Shown here: piece by piece, positions 1 through 8,064 of the stretch
Numbering within the stretch: position 1 is the stretch's first letter
Layout of the letters: each line of letters begins with the position of its first letter
DNA from: CAYZHM01 sp964478225
GTDB lineage: Bacteria; Pseudomonadota; Alphaproteobacteria; Micavibrionales; Micavibrionaceae
Assembly (NCBI GenBank): GCA_964478225.1
Contig: CAYZHM010000001.1
Span: 186,001 to 250,000 of the forward strand
Direction: 5' to 3'
Length of the DNA stretch: 64,000 nucleotides
Position numbers and translations under genes: made by a program
The notes under the pieces: model-generated
The model's input: the letters and a program-made list of their open reading frames with translations, nothing else
What the model was told of the DNA's origin: nothing
The model's database searches: none

Positions 1-888
1 GGCGCAACGGCGGTGAATAATACATTTTCTGTGGATACGAACGGGGCTGCGGCTGGCGGCACGCGGTTGACTGTAGACGCAACAGCAGCAACCGTGACCA
101 GCACGAATGGAAACACATCAAGTACCGTTAACAATAACGGGCATATTCTGACCCATTTTGATGGGGTGAATACGAATTCTGTGGAGATTGGCGCAACCCA
201 AACCGGTTCAATTGGTGCTAACACTTTTGATTATGGGACGACAGTTAACGGCGGGATGCTTGTTGAAGGTGATTTGGGTGTGAATGGCAGTATTTATGCC
301 CTTAATCCTGCAGCCAATTCAGGGATTAATGTTGGAAATAATGGTCTTGATATTAATGGGGCCACGAATACCACGTCTTTGATTGCGGATGGTAATAATA
401 ATGCTGGTGATGGCCGTGGAGCCATTACTTTGAAGGAAACCCAAGCCAGTATTTATGTTTACAACCAGGCAACAGGAAATGCTCACGGTCTTATGATTGA
501 CCAGACAAAGGCTGTTTTGACTGGAGGGACAACCTCGACAAGTCTAACGCTCGATGATAATGGAGCAACCTTTCAGAATACGAGTACTGGGGGCGCTGCT
601 ACGGTTACGGGGGTGGCCGATGGTCGGAGTGATTTTGATGCGGTCAATTTTCGACAGTTACAGACAGCTCATGCAGGAATTGCCTCGGTGGCAGCGATGG
701 CTAACGTACCGCAGATTGCTGATGGAAAGATTTTTTCTCTGGGTATGGGGTATGGACGCTTTGAAGATCAGAATGCGTTTGCTGTTGGCGGGCAAGCGCG
801 GGTGAACAATTACATTAACCTTAAGGCCAGCGTTGGACAATCAAATGATAACAGCACTGTAGGAGCGGGTGTTGGCTTGAGTTGGTAG
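1..888 (+). CDS. Trimeric autotransporter adhesin, C-terminal part (YadA-like anchor), 5' partial
   Basis: The frame is open from the first base, so the gene starts outside the window; the GTG at 13 is treated as internal. The visible ~295 residues are rich in Asn, Thr, Gly and Ala with repeated strand-like units (TSTSLTLDDNGATF and similar), as in the stalk of trimeric autotransporters. A neck motif (GVADGRSDFDAVNFRQL) lies about 90 residues from the end and leads into an alternating hydrophobic anchor ending in GVGLSW, with the terminal aromatic residue expected of a BAM-inserted outer-membrane beta-barrel strand. Such proteins trimerise, insert the C-terminal barrel in the outer membrane and display an adhesive passenger. 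The ligand cannot be read from this fragment. The family call is firm; total length and binding specificity are unknown. Confidence 0.85.
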   Translation, partial: GATAVNNTFSVDTNGAAAGGTRLTVDATAATVTSTNGNTSSTVNNNGHILTHFDGVNTNSVEIGATQTGSIGANTFDYGTTVNGGMLVEGDLGVNGSIYALNPAANSGINVGNNGLDINGATNTTSLIADGNNNAGDGRGAITLKETQASIYVYNQATGNAHGLMIDQTKAVLTGGTTSTSLTLDDNGATFQNTSTGGAATVTGVADGRSDFDAVNFRQLQTAHAGIASVAAMANVPQIADGKIFSLGMGYGRFEDQNAFAVGGQARVNNYINLKASVGQSNDNSTVGAGVGLSW

Positions 889-957
889 TGTGTTGTTGAT
901 CATTTCAGGTTTTATGATACACAAATAGGCAGAGCTTCATTAAGAGGACTGTGGCAC

Positions 958-1578
958 ATGGATCTTTTTATCACCGCGTTTATTGTTATGTTTGTGGTGG
1001 TTGACCCGCTGGGGACGGCGGGCGTTTATACTGCGTTGACAGCGAAAATGGAGAGAGATGCGGCAAAGGCTGCTGCTGTCACTGCCTGTACCATTGCCTC
1101 ATGTATTCTTATAGCGTTTGGTTTTTTTGGTATCTGGATACTCAATTTGTTGTCAGTATCTATTCCGGCCTTCCGGATTGCTGGCGGTGTTTTGCTGTTT
1201 TATACCGCATTTCGAATGATCATGGGTTATCACGATCCTGATCAAATTGAATCTGAATCGGGAACCTATAAGGACAGATCTTCGATTGCTGTGTTTCCTC
1301 TCGCCATTCCTTTGTTAGCGGGCCCTGGATGTATGACAGCGGTTTTGCTTTTGATGACCGAACATCCGTCGGCTTTGAGTAAGATTGTTATTGTTTTCAC
1401 TATTATTGCAGTTCACCTTTTTGCACTGGCAACGATGTTAATGTCACGAAAGATAGGCGATTATCTTGGATCAACTGGAAATTCCTTGCTTGCCCGGATT
1501 ATGGGGGTTTTGCTGGCGGCGATGGCTGTGCAGTTTGTGATTGATGCGATAAAGCAGTTGTTGAGCGGGACATTTTAA
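958..1578 (+). CDS. MarC family integral membrane protein
   Basis: A 206-residue, very hydrophobic protein with about six membrane segments. The opening LFITAFIVMFVVVDPLGTAG, with its conserved V-DP-G signature, and the later PLAIPLLAGPGCMTAVLL segment (P-L--GPG) are typical of MarC/YchE (UPF0056) inner-membrane proteins. The length matches the family (about 200-220). The transport substrate is not established; some relatives have been linked to amino-acid transport, and the old multiple-antibiotic-resistance link is disputed. An AAGAGGAC sequence about ten bases upstream supports the ATG at 958. It abuts the next membrane-protein gene, so the two are probably co-transcribed. Confidence 0.85.
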   Translation: MDLFITAFIVMFVVVDPLGTAGVYTALTAKMERDAAKAAAVTACTIASCILIAFGFFGIWILNLLSVSIPAFRIAGGVLLFYTAFRMIMGYHDPDQIESESGTYKDRSSIAVFPLAIPLLAGPGCMTAVLLLMTEHPSALSKIVIVFTIIAVHLFALATMLMSRKIGDYLGSTGNSLLARIMGVLLAAMAVQFVIDAIKQLLSGTF

Positions 1579-1590
1579 ATGAGGAAACTA

Positions 1591-2163
1591 ATGAGCACGA
1601 GCCGGTTGGAAGCCTTTAGTGATGGAGTGCTTGCGATTATTATCACGATCATGGTGCTGGAGATGAAGATCCCGCATGGAGAGGATTTTACAACGCTTGT
1701 GCCGTTACTGCCGGTTTTTTTGAGTTATGTTCTGAGCTTTATTTACCTGGCCATTTATTGGAACAACCATCATCACATGATGCATGTCACCGAGCATGTT
1801 AATGGAGCGATTTTATGGGCCAATATGCATTTGCTTTTTTGGCTTTCTCTTATCCCTTTTACGACGGGGTGGATGGGCGAAAATCATTTTGCCGCTGCTC
1901 CTGTTGCGCTTTACGGTTTTGTTTTGCTTATGGTTGCGATCGCTTATTGGATTTTGCAATATGCGATTTTGCGAGAGCATGGAAAAGATTCGTTGTTGGG
2001 TAAGGCTTTGGGTCGTGACTTAAAAGGAAAAGTTTCGATTGTATTGTATGCGGCCGCGATTGCGGGCTCTTTTGTCTCGGCGTGGTTTGCCTGTAGTTTG
2101 TATATTTTTGTTGCCATTGCTTGGTTAATCCCCGATAGGCGGATTGAAAAAGTTTTGACCTAG
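1591..2163 (+). CDS. TMEM175 family (DUF1211) potassium channel-like protein
   Basis: About 190 residues with some six hydrophobic segments. Near the N-terminus is AFSDGVLAIIITIMVLE, the FSDG--AI-IT signature of the TMEM175/DUF1211 family, whose bacterial members form tetrameric K+-permeable channels. The frame is open from an ATG at 1579, but the ATG at 1591 has a GAGG ribosome-binding site at the right distance and puts the family motif at the usual position, so I chose it. It follows MarC directly on the same strand. Its 3' end overlaps the convergent mntP gene by four bases (shared TAG/CTA). Physiological role is inferred from the family only. Confidence 0.8.
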   Translation: MSTSRLEAFSDGVLAIIITIMVLEMKIPHGEDFTTLVPLLPVFLSYVLSFIYLAIYWNNHHHMMHVTEHVNGAILWANMHLLFWLSLIPFTTGWMGENHFAAAPVALYGFVLLMVAIAYWILQYAILREHGKDSLLGKALGRDLKGKVSIVLYAAAIAGSFVSAWFACSLYIFVAIAWLIPDRRIEKVLT

Positions 2164-2729
2164 AGGGTTAAAATTCCCAAATGCTCGAACAGTATTTTTG
2201 TGCCGATTAGGATAATGCATATCCCCCCGGTAGCTTCTGCTATGCGCCCGCCCCTTAAGCCAATGATATGACCGATCATGATCCCGCTTGTTGCCATTAC
2301 GAACGTGGCCAGCCCCATGCTGAGCGCCATTGTTATAATACTTGCATCCAAAAAGGCGACCGTTATGCCGATGGCCATGGCGTCTATACTGGTTCCGATT
2401 GCGGTAAGAATTAGGGATAATTTGTGTTTTTTATTGTGATCCTGCGGCTTAACTTCGGGGTGTATGCTCTCATACAGCATTTTTCCGCCCACCATTAGCA
2501 GAAGTATGAACGCAACCCAGTGATCAATGGATGTTATGAAGCTGTTGGCTGCCTTGCCCACCAACCAACCGATGATTGGGGCTAATGTTTCAGTTAACCC
2601 AAACAATGAGCCGGTTTTTAGTGCTGCTATTATTGTTGGCCGTTTTATGGAGACTCCCTTGCTGACAGAGACGGCGAAGGCGTCTGCTGAGACGCTGAGA
2701 GCGAGAAGAGTTGTAGAAATCACAGTCAT
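2160..2729 (-). CDS. mntP: Manganese efflux pump MntP
   Basis: Predicted 189-residue inner-membrane protein with six hydrophobic segments. The N-terminal LLALSVSADAFAVSVSKG and the central IGTSIDAMAIGITVAF segments carry the paired Asp residues of the two DUF204 repeats of MntP, which exports Mn2+. The longer frame begins with TTG at 2756, but the ATG at 2729 aligns with the known N-terminus of enterobacterial MntP (188 residues) and is preferred. I looked for a yybP-ykoY manganese riboswitch upstream; only about 100 bases separate it from the divergent aminopeptidase and none is recognisable. It overlaps the convergent TMEM175-like gene by four bases. Confidence 0.88.
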   Translation of the reverse strand: MTVISTTLLALSVSADAFAVSVSKGVSIKRPTIIAALKTGSLFGLTETLAPIIGWLVGKAANSFITSIDHWVAFILLLMVGGKMLYESIHPEVKPQDHNKKHKLSLILTAIGTSIDAMAIGITVAFLDASIITMALSMGLATFVMATSGIMIGHIIGLRGGRIAEATGGICIILIGTKILFEHLGILTL

Positions 2730-2828
2730 AAGAGTTGTATAGCTTATCTTGCGCAAAGATGGCTACAGATGAATAAAACTTTTCTCTCCCCCCTTAGCGC
2801 AGAGCATGAAATTTGCTATTCTTTACTT

Positions 2829-4226
2829 ATGATGAAATTTACATTGCCGTTTATTACCAAAAAGAAAACCACCCATATTGTCGTTGAGATTCTCCGCGAA
2901 AAGGATTTTGAGGGATGGCTTAAGAAGCAAGACGCAAAGATCAAGGCCCTTGTTAAACAAACGGGTTTTGGGCCGAAAGGCGGAGCTTTTAGCTTGTTTC
3001 CGCGTGATGAAAAAGGGAATGTTTTGCGGATTTTTGCGGGCGTGAGTGATCGGCTCGGGATATACGATATTGCCGCCTGCGTCGAGTTAATCAAAAAGCA
3101 TTTTTCCGAAGATTTTTTGAAACGATGTTCTTTTGAGTTGCAGGGGAAAGGTGATTTAAGCGCAGCCGTTATCGGATGGGGATTGGCGTGTTATGAGTTT
3201 GATCTTTATAAAAAGGTAAGAATCTCCCCCGCTCTGCTGTGGCCAAAAAATTGTGATAAGAAGCGTGTCGGTGCGCTGTTGGAGAGCATTTATTTGCTGA
3301 GAAACATGGTGAATACGCCAGCGAATGATATGAGCCCTGCGGACATTGAGAAAGTTGTTAAAGGCGTAGGCGAAGAATTTAAGGCCACAGTCGCTGTGAC
3401 CAAAGGAAAGACTTTGGAGTCAGAGTTTCCGTTGGTGCATATGGTTGGCAAGGCGGGGGAACAGCCCCCTCGTTTGATTGATCTTAAATGGGGTAAAAAG
3501 TCAGATCCCAAGCTGACGATTGTTGGCAAAGGCGTTTCGTTTGATACGGGCGGGCTTAACATCAAGCCGACCTCATATATGGCGTTGATGAAAAAGGATA
3601 TGGGTGGTTCCGCTCATGCGTTGGCTTTGGCGCGGCTTATTATGGCCCTTGGGGTTCCGGTTCAATTGAGGGTGATTATCCCTGCGGTGGAGAATGCGAT
3701 TGCCGGGAATGCCTTTAGACCAGGAGACATTGTCAAAAGCCGTAAAGGTTTAACGGTTGAAAACACCAATACCGATGCTGAAGGGCGTTTGATTTTAGCG
3801 GATGCGCTGGCTTATGCGTGTGAAGGAAAGCCGGACTTTTTGATTGATTTTGCGACACTTACTGGGTCAGCCCGTGCGGCGCTTGGCCCCGATGTGCCAG
3901 CGATGTTTGCCACGAAGGATAAGACTGCTGAAAAATTACAAGCGTTATCGTTCAAAAATGATGATCCTTTGTGGAGGATGCCGCTGTGGAGTGATTACAG
4001 AAAACACAATAAGAGCCAGGTAGCCGACTTGCAAAACAGTGCTTCTATTCCCGGTGATCTGATCTATAGCGCTCTGTTTCTCAAAGAGTTTGTAACAGAT
4101 GGCTTGGATTGGGTGCATATTGATTGTCATGCTTGGGAGCTATCGGGCAAACCTGGGCGGCAACGCGGTGCTGCTGACACAGGCCTCCTGGCAGCGTTCG
4201 CTTTGATCGAGGAGCGTTATGCTTAA
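2829..4226 (+). CDS. Leucyl aminopeptidase family protein (M17)
   Basis: Cytosolic metallo-aminopeptidase that removes N-terminal residues from peptides. The C-terminal half carries the M17 metal-binding signature NTDAEGRL, a VGKGVSFDTGGLNIKP segment supplying the metal-ligand Lys and Asp, and the KKDMGGSA segment; these are the two-metal site residues of the family. The frame opens at 2769, but the first 20 residues look non-coding, so I prefer the MM at 2829-2832. From there the protein is 465 residues, slightly shorter than Escherichia coli PepA, with a divergent N-terminal domain typical of the alphaproteobacterial PepB-like branch. It overlaps the downstream NlpC/P60 gene by eight bases, a strong sign of one operon linking peptide and wall-peptide hydrolysis. 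Confidence 0.88.
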   Translation: MMKFTLPFITKKKTTHIVVEILREKDFEGWLKKQDAKIKALVKQTGFGPKGGAFSLFPRDEKGNVLRIFAGVSDRLGIYDIAACVELIKKHFSEDFLKRCSFELQGKGDLSAAVIGWGLACYEFDLYKKVRISPALLWPKNCDKKRVGALLESIYLLRNMVNTPANDMSPADIEKVVKGVGEEFKATVAVTKGKTLESEFPLVHMVGKAGEQPPRLIDLKWGKKSDPKLTIVGKGVSFDTGGLNIKPTSYMALMKKDMGGSAHALALARLIMALGVPVQLRVIIPAVENAIAGNAFRPGDIVKSRKGLTVENTNTDAEGRLILADALAYACEGKPDFLIDFATLTGSARAALGPDVPAMFATKDKTAEKLQALSFKNDDPLWRMPLWSDYRKHNKSQVADLQNSASIPGDLIYSALFLKEFVTDGLDWVHIDCHAWELSGKPGRQRGAADTGLLAAFALIEERYA

Positions 4227-4971
4227 AAAAGGCGATTGCGCGCGCGTCGTTAAAACAACGGCAGATATTCATGAACATACGAATGATCTGATTACTGTTA
4301 AAAAGCGAGACTCTCAGATGTTGTTTGGAGAGCGGTTTGAGATAGAACTTGTCGATGGTGGTTGGGCATTTGGGAAATCTGTGAATGATGGCTATGAGGG
4401 GTTTATTGAACTTGCGGCCCTTCAGCCTTTTCAAAAAGAACCAACACATTATGTTTCCAATATTCTGAGCCATATTTATAGCGTGTCAGATTACAGAACG
4501 CGGCCTTTGATGGCTGTCAGTTTTAAATCGGAATTGGTTTGTTCCACTCATCGAGAAAATGGTTTTGTTGAGGTGCCGGGATTTGGGTGGATACCTGAAG
4601 GGCATATTATTGCGGTTGAAGCTCAGAAGCCTTCAATTCGGGATGTTGCCCTCAATTTTCTTAGCACGCCTTATTTATTTGGTGGCAGGTCTTCGGCGGG
4701 TATTGATTGTTCTGGATTGGCGCAGGTTGTTTTGCAGTATTGTGGAATCCCCTGCCCGCGCGATAGCGATCAACAGCTTACGAAAGGCAGTGGTCAACGG
4801 CCAGATGCCTATCTGGCGGGTGATCTTGTGTTTTTTAAAGGACATGTTGGGATTATGGTCGATACCCAACATATTATTCATGCGACAGCGCGGACGATGG
4901 ATACGCGAATGGACCGGCTTAGCGACCTTGAAGAACGTTACGAAGGTATTTTAGGCTATTGGCGGGTTTGA
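4219..4971 (+). CDS. NlpC/P60 family cysteine peptidase with SH3-like N-terminus
   Basis: A 250-residue protein: SH3b-like N-terminal region (about 1-130), then an NlpC/P60 domain. The catalytic Cys sits in GIDCSGL, followed by the His in GHVGIM and a second polar residue in HIIHA, giving the expected Cys-His-His triad. Family members cut gamma-D-Glu-meso-diaminopimelate bonds in cell-wall peptides. No signal peptide is visible, so it may act on imported muropeptides in the cytosol, consistent with its translational coupling (eight-base overlap) to the M17 aminopeptidase upstream. The start has a GAGGAG site five bases upstream. Exact substrate is inferred from the family. Confidence 0.87.
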   Translation: MLKKGDCARVVKTTADIHEHTNDLITVKKRDSQMLFGERFEIELVDGGWAFGKSVNDGYEGFIELAALQPFQKEPTHYVSNILSHIYSVSDYRTRPLMAVSFKSELVCSTHRENGFVEVPGFGWIPEGHIIAVEAQKPSIRDVALNFLSTPYLFGGRSSAGIDCSGLAQVVLQYCGIPCPRDSDQQLTKGSGQRPDAYLAGDLVFFKGHVGIMVDTQHIIHATARTMDTRMDRLSDLEERYEGILGYWRV

Positions 4972-5009
4972 TTCTTGCTTTGGTCCGATAAGATTATTAT
5001 CCTTGGGGC

Positions 5010-5369
5010 ATGGCTGAGTCTCGTGACTACTTGTTGATGAATTATACTGATATTTTCAGACGCATTGCTGGAAATGACCACGGCAATGTGGGAGTGCTCC
5101 CTACTTCGTTGACTTTAGATCGTGCATCTGTTGCCTATAGCAGTTTGCACCGGACTGCTGAAGCGATGTTGAGACGCCTTGTTGTTCTGGGAGATGATCT
5201 CTCTCCGCAAGATGGCGAAGAGATAGCAATGCGAATTAAATCTGTTAAAGAAGCCGCAAGAAAATGTGAAGAAGCGCTTTCTCTTAGAGAAACTCATCAA
5301 TCTCTAGTTATGATGCATAGTAAGCTTGGGACTATAGAGGATATCGTTAAAGACTACTGCCCCGGATAG
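5010..5369 (+). CDS. Hypothetical protein (119 aa, helical)
   Basis: I do not recognise this protein. It is 119 residues, mostly helical and charged, with no signal peptide or membrane segment; an alternative start is the ATG at 5037. It follows the NlpC/P60 gene by about 40 bases on the same strand, so it may be the last gene of that operon. Its 3' end overlaps the convergent lipoprotein gene by 16 bases. The ribosome-binding site is poor, which lowers confidence in the exact start. It could be a small structural or regulatory protein; nothing in the sequence points to a reaction. Confidence 0.5.
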   Translation: MAESRDYLLMNYTDIFRRIAGNDHGNVGVLPTSLTLDRASVAYSSLHRTAEAMLRRLVVLGDDLSPQDGEEIAMRIKSVKEAARKCEEALSLRETHQSLVMMHSKLGTIEDIVKDYCPG

Positions 5370-6040
5370 AGAGGTGCGGGTGCGTCCGTCGCAGGTTTTG
5401 AAGGCGGATTAGCAGGGTTCATGGCAGGCAGAGGTTTTGGGGCAGATTTTGTATCAGCTTGAGAACCCTCAGTTATATAACTACTCCCATAGCCTGTTTT
5501 CTCAGTTGTAGCTGCGCCACGTTCCTTTTTCATGAGTGGTGCACTTATGTTGCTCCCGTCACTATTTAGTCTTGGTTGGCCGGGCAAGAACTCTTCCAGA
5601 TTATATTCTTCTGGCGCTGGGATGTCGGGGTTATTGTGTGCCGGCAATGGCATGGATGTCGCCGGGATTTCGCTGAAATCTATATAAATGGTTTCCGGAT
5701 ATTTAAACATCGATTCCGAGGCATAATCGAAGGCGGCACCCGGAATCATCCCATTTGCCAAATTCGCGGGGAATGTTTCTGCACCACCTGGGGGAACTAT
5801 GAGCTGGCGACGGCGATTGCCAGGTGCAAGACAATCAATAACCAAGTCTTTCTTTGATTTTGAAATGGCTATGGTTTGGGGTGGATAGATTTTATAACGC
5901 ACCCCATCGACATATGTATAACACATGGCATTTTGAGCGCCCGGCGTCTTCAGGGTGATTTCCTGAACTGTTCCTTCCAGCGTATAGGCGCAGGACGCTA
6001 AAACAAGGCAGGATGATAATAATAAAAGGCGTGAGGTCAT
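5354..6040 (-). CDS. Putative lipoprotein with proline-rich C-terminus
   Basis: The ATG at 6040 gives a hydrophobic signal ending in the lipobox LVLASC, predicting acylation on Cys; the longer frame from 6085 adds an implausible N-terminus. After the Cys there is a compact ~80-residue domain (TLEGTVQEITLKTPG, then YVDGVRYKIYPP) reminiscent of the PEGA-like domain seen also in the small lipoprotein at 17752. The last ~110 residues are Pro-, Ala- and Ser-rich and probably disordered. I infer an envelope protein of unknown function. Its 3' end overlaps the convergent hypothetical gene by 16 bases. Confidence 0.7.
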   Translation of the reverse strand: MTSRLLLLSSCLVLASCAYTLEGTVQEITLKTPGAQNAMCYTYVDGVRYKIYPPQTIAISKSKKDLVIDCLAPGNRRRQLIVPPGGAETFPANLANGMIPGAAFDYASESMFKYPETIYIDFSEIPATSMPLPAHNNPDIPAPEEYNLEEFLPGQPRLNSDGSNISAPLMKKERGAATTEKTGYGSSYITEGSQADTKSAPKPLPAMNPANPPSKPATDAPAPLYPGQ

Positions 6041-6156
6041 GAAAATGGCAGGATTTGAGCGGAACCAAAGATCTTTACGATCCACAGTGTAGCCAGATTC
6101 AGCCTATTTGGCAATTGATGGGCGGTTTTTCTTTGTTTATAGCTGTTTATTGAAAT

Positions 6157-6996
6157 TTACACCTCTGTGTCCATAAATTTCTCGATGTGTGCGCTACCGC
6201 TGCGGATGACGCAAAAACTGTTGTCAGGAATTTCTATCCATTGATCGCTTAGTTCACTAAGCGGCTCAGATACGACAATGACGGAGCCTTCAGGGATAGC
6301 AATGCATTTGTTATTAAAATCCTTTACGCAGCCGCTTTCTGTGGAGTAGTACTGACTTTTGGTTTTGTCGCCTAAAGCATAACGTATGGTTATAAGTTGC
6401 TTACCATCGGAAATCGCGCATGACAAATTAAGGCAAGTCTCTTTTTTATTGTCTTTGCAGGCTTTGTCGACGCGGCGCACCATATTTTTCATCGCTTCTT
6501 TAGGGTTTTCGGCCAAACCATAAGTAAGCGCGAGAAAAAAGAATGTCTCGCTATCGGTCGTCCCTTTCAGGTTTTTATATAACACGGGATCGATATCCAT
6601 TTGCAGATCACGCCGGAGATCTTCAAAATCATTTACGTAACCATTGTGTTGGAAAAGCCAATTTCCCTCCTTAAAGGGATGAGAATTACTGCGTTGGACT
6701 GCGCCTGTGGTTGTTGCACGGATATGGGCCATAAAGAGACCTGATTGAACCTGGGAGCAGATTTCACGCAAGTTGATGTCGTTCCATGCCGGGCGAGCGT
6801 CTTTGAAGAGGCCGGGCTCTTTTTTTCCTCCGTACCAACCCACGCCGAAACCATCGCCGTTTGTTGTCCAAAGATTGCCGTCACGATGAAAATTCATTCT
6901 GGTATGCAAGCTTTGATCAAGGAGTGAGTATTTCGGTTGTGTAACCAATTCTTCTAGGAAAATTGGTTGACCGCTATAAGCAAGCCATCGGCACAT
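6157..6996 (-). CDS. Class II glutamine amidotransferase (YafJ/EgtC-like)
   Basis: The protein begins MCRWLAY, so after Met removal Cys2 is the N-terminal nucleophile of an Ntn-type glutaminase. Further motifs fit the family: NGDGFGVGWYG, HIRATT-G, SHPF and FQHNGYV, then TTDSETFF. The 279 residues form a single glutaminase domain with no synthase partner domain, as in YafJ-like proteins (an EgtC role in ergothioneine synthesis is possible, but no egt genes are nearby). It would release ammonia from glutamine or hydrolyse gamma-glutamyl amides; the acceptor is unknown. An AGAGG site nine bases upstream supports the start. Divergent from rimK. Confidence 0.85.
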   Translation of the reverse strand: MCRWLAYSGQPIFLEELVTQPKYSLLDQSLHTRMNFHRDGNLWTTNGDGFGVGWYGGKKEPGLFKDARPAWNDINLREICSQVQSGLFMAHIRATTTGAVQRSNSHPFKEGNWLFQHNGYVNDFEDLRRDLQMDIDPVLYKNLKGTTDSETFFFLALTYGLAENPKEAMKNMVRRVDKACKDNKKETCLNLSCAISDGKQLITIRYALGDKTKSQYYSTESGCVKDFNNKCIAIPEGSVIVVSEPLSELSDQWIEIPDNSFCVIRSGSAHIEKFMDTEV

Positions 6997-7075
6997 GTGG
7001 TGAACCTCTTGTGGATTTCAGGTGTTGTCGTCATTGCAATTTAATATGAGTCTTTAACTAAAATAAACCAATCGT

Positions 7076-7104
7076 TTGACAGATATAGGCTATGTCCGTA
7101 GGTT
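7076..7104 (+). promoter_or_regulatory. Candidate sigma-70-type promoter for rimK
   Basis: TTGACA at 7076-7081, a 17-base spacer and TAGGTT at 7099-7104. The -35 is perfect and the -10 weak, the same pattern as before secA. It ends 24 bases before the rimK start. Confidence 0.4.
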
Positions 7105-7128
7105 GACCATTCACAGAGGAGAAATATT

Positions 7129-8064
7129 TTGCATATTGGTATTTTAAGCACTACACAACACCGCGAAGATGAACGTCTGAAGGATGCAGCTGAGGCGCGC
7201 GGTCACAGCGCTACAATCATTGATCTTATGAAATGCAGTATTAGTGCTGGGGCGGACAAGGCTCGCGTCTATCACAAAGGTCAAATTATAAATGATGAGT
7301 TTGACGCCATTATTCCGCGGATTAACGTTAATTACACGTATTTCGGGCTTGCTGTCTTACGGCAATTTCAAGCGCTTGGTGTTTATACGACGGATACGGC
7401 TTATTCTCTTGAGTTGGGGCGCGATAAACTTCGGTGCCTGCAATATCTCATGCGACACAGTGTTCCTTTTCCTCAAACAGGCTTTGCTTATTCCAAGGAA
7501 GATTTTGACACGATTATCCGCACGGTTGGCGGAACGCCTTTGGTTATCAAGCTGATTGAGGGGACGGAAGGAGCAGGTATTTTCTTAGCCGAGGAAGACA
7601 GAGATGCTAAAAATCTCTTGAAAACGTTTCAAAGCCTCGATGTTTCGATGATTGTTCAGGAATTCATTAAGGAATCAGCGGGTACGGATTTGCGCTGCTT
7701 TGTTGTTGGTGATGAGATTGTTGCGAGCATGAAGCGCTTTTCAACCGATGGTGATTTCCGCGCCAATATTTCTCTTGGGGGTCATTCTGAGGCAGTGGAC
7801 ATCACAGAACAGGAACGAGAAATAGTTTTTAAGGCCTGTAAGGCCATTGGAATTAATATTGCCGGAGTTGATGTTATCCGCTCAGATAAGGGGCCACTTG
7901 TTCTCGAGATTAATGTGTCGCCGGACTTTTCCGGGCGCTATGGGCTTGAGGAAGTTAGCGGGATTGATGTGGCGGACGCTATTATCGCTTATATCGAAAA
8001 AAACAAAAAATCCTTTGATAAAGGGGGTGAGGGTTGGCTCGATGATAAGATTGATCCGGTCTAG
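7129..8064 (+). CDS. rimK: RimK-type alpha-L-glutamate ligase
   Basis: ATP-grasp enzyme of about 311 residues, close to the size of RimK, which adds glutamate residues to the C-terminus of ribosomal protein S6 (relatives act on other acceptors). The N-terminus MHIGILSTTQ matches the RimK pre-ATP-grasp domain. The ATP-grasp core includes PLVIKLIEGTEGAGIFL, the SAGTDLRCFVVGD segment and the metal-binding VLEINVSPDFSG. The start is TTG at 7129 with AGAGGAGA six bases upstream; no better ATG fits. It lies divergent from the amidotransferase and overlaps the convergent clpB end by four bases. S6 as the actual substrate is inferred from the family. Confidence 0.88.
   Translation: MHIGILSTTQHREDERLKDAAEARGHSATIIDLMKCSISAGADKARVYHKGQIINDEFDAIIPRINVNYTYFGLAVLRQFQALGVYTTDTAYSLELGRDKLRCLQYLMRHSVPFPQTGFAYSKEDFDTIIRTVGGTPLVIKLIEGTEGAGIFLAEEDRDAKNLLKTFQSLDVSMIVQEFIKESAGTDLRCFVVGDEIVASMKRFSTDGDFRANISLGGHSEAVDITEQEREIVFKACKAIGINIAGVDVIRSDKGPLVLEINVSPDFSGRYGLEEVSGIDVADAIIAYIEKNKKSFDKGGEGWLDDKIDPV

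Noticed and set aside
2730..2828. Manganese (yybP-ykoY) riboswitch upstream of mntP
   Set aside because: The gap is too short and lacks the conserved loops of that riboswitch.
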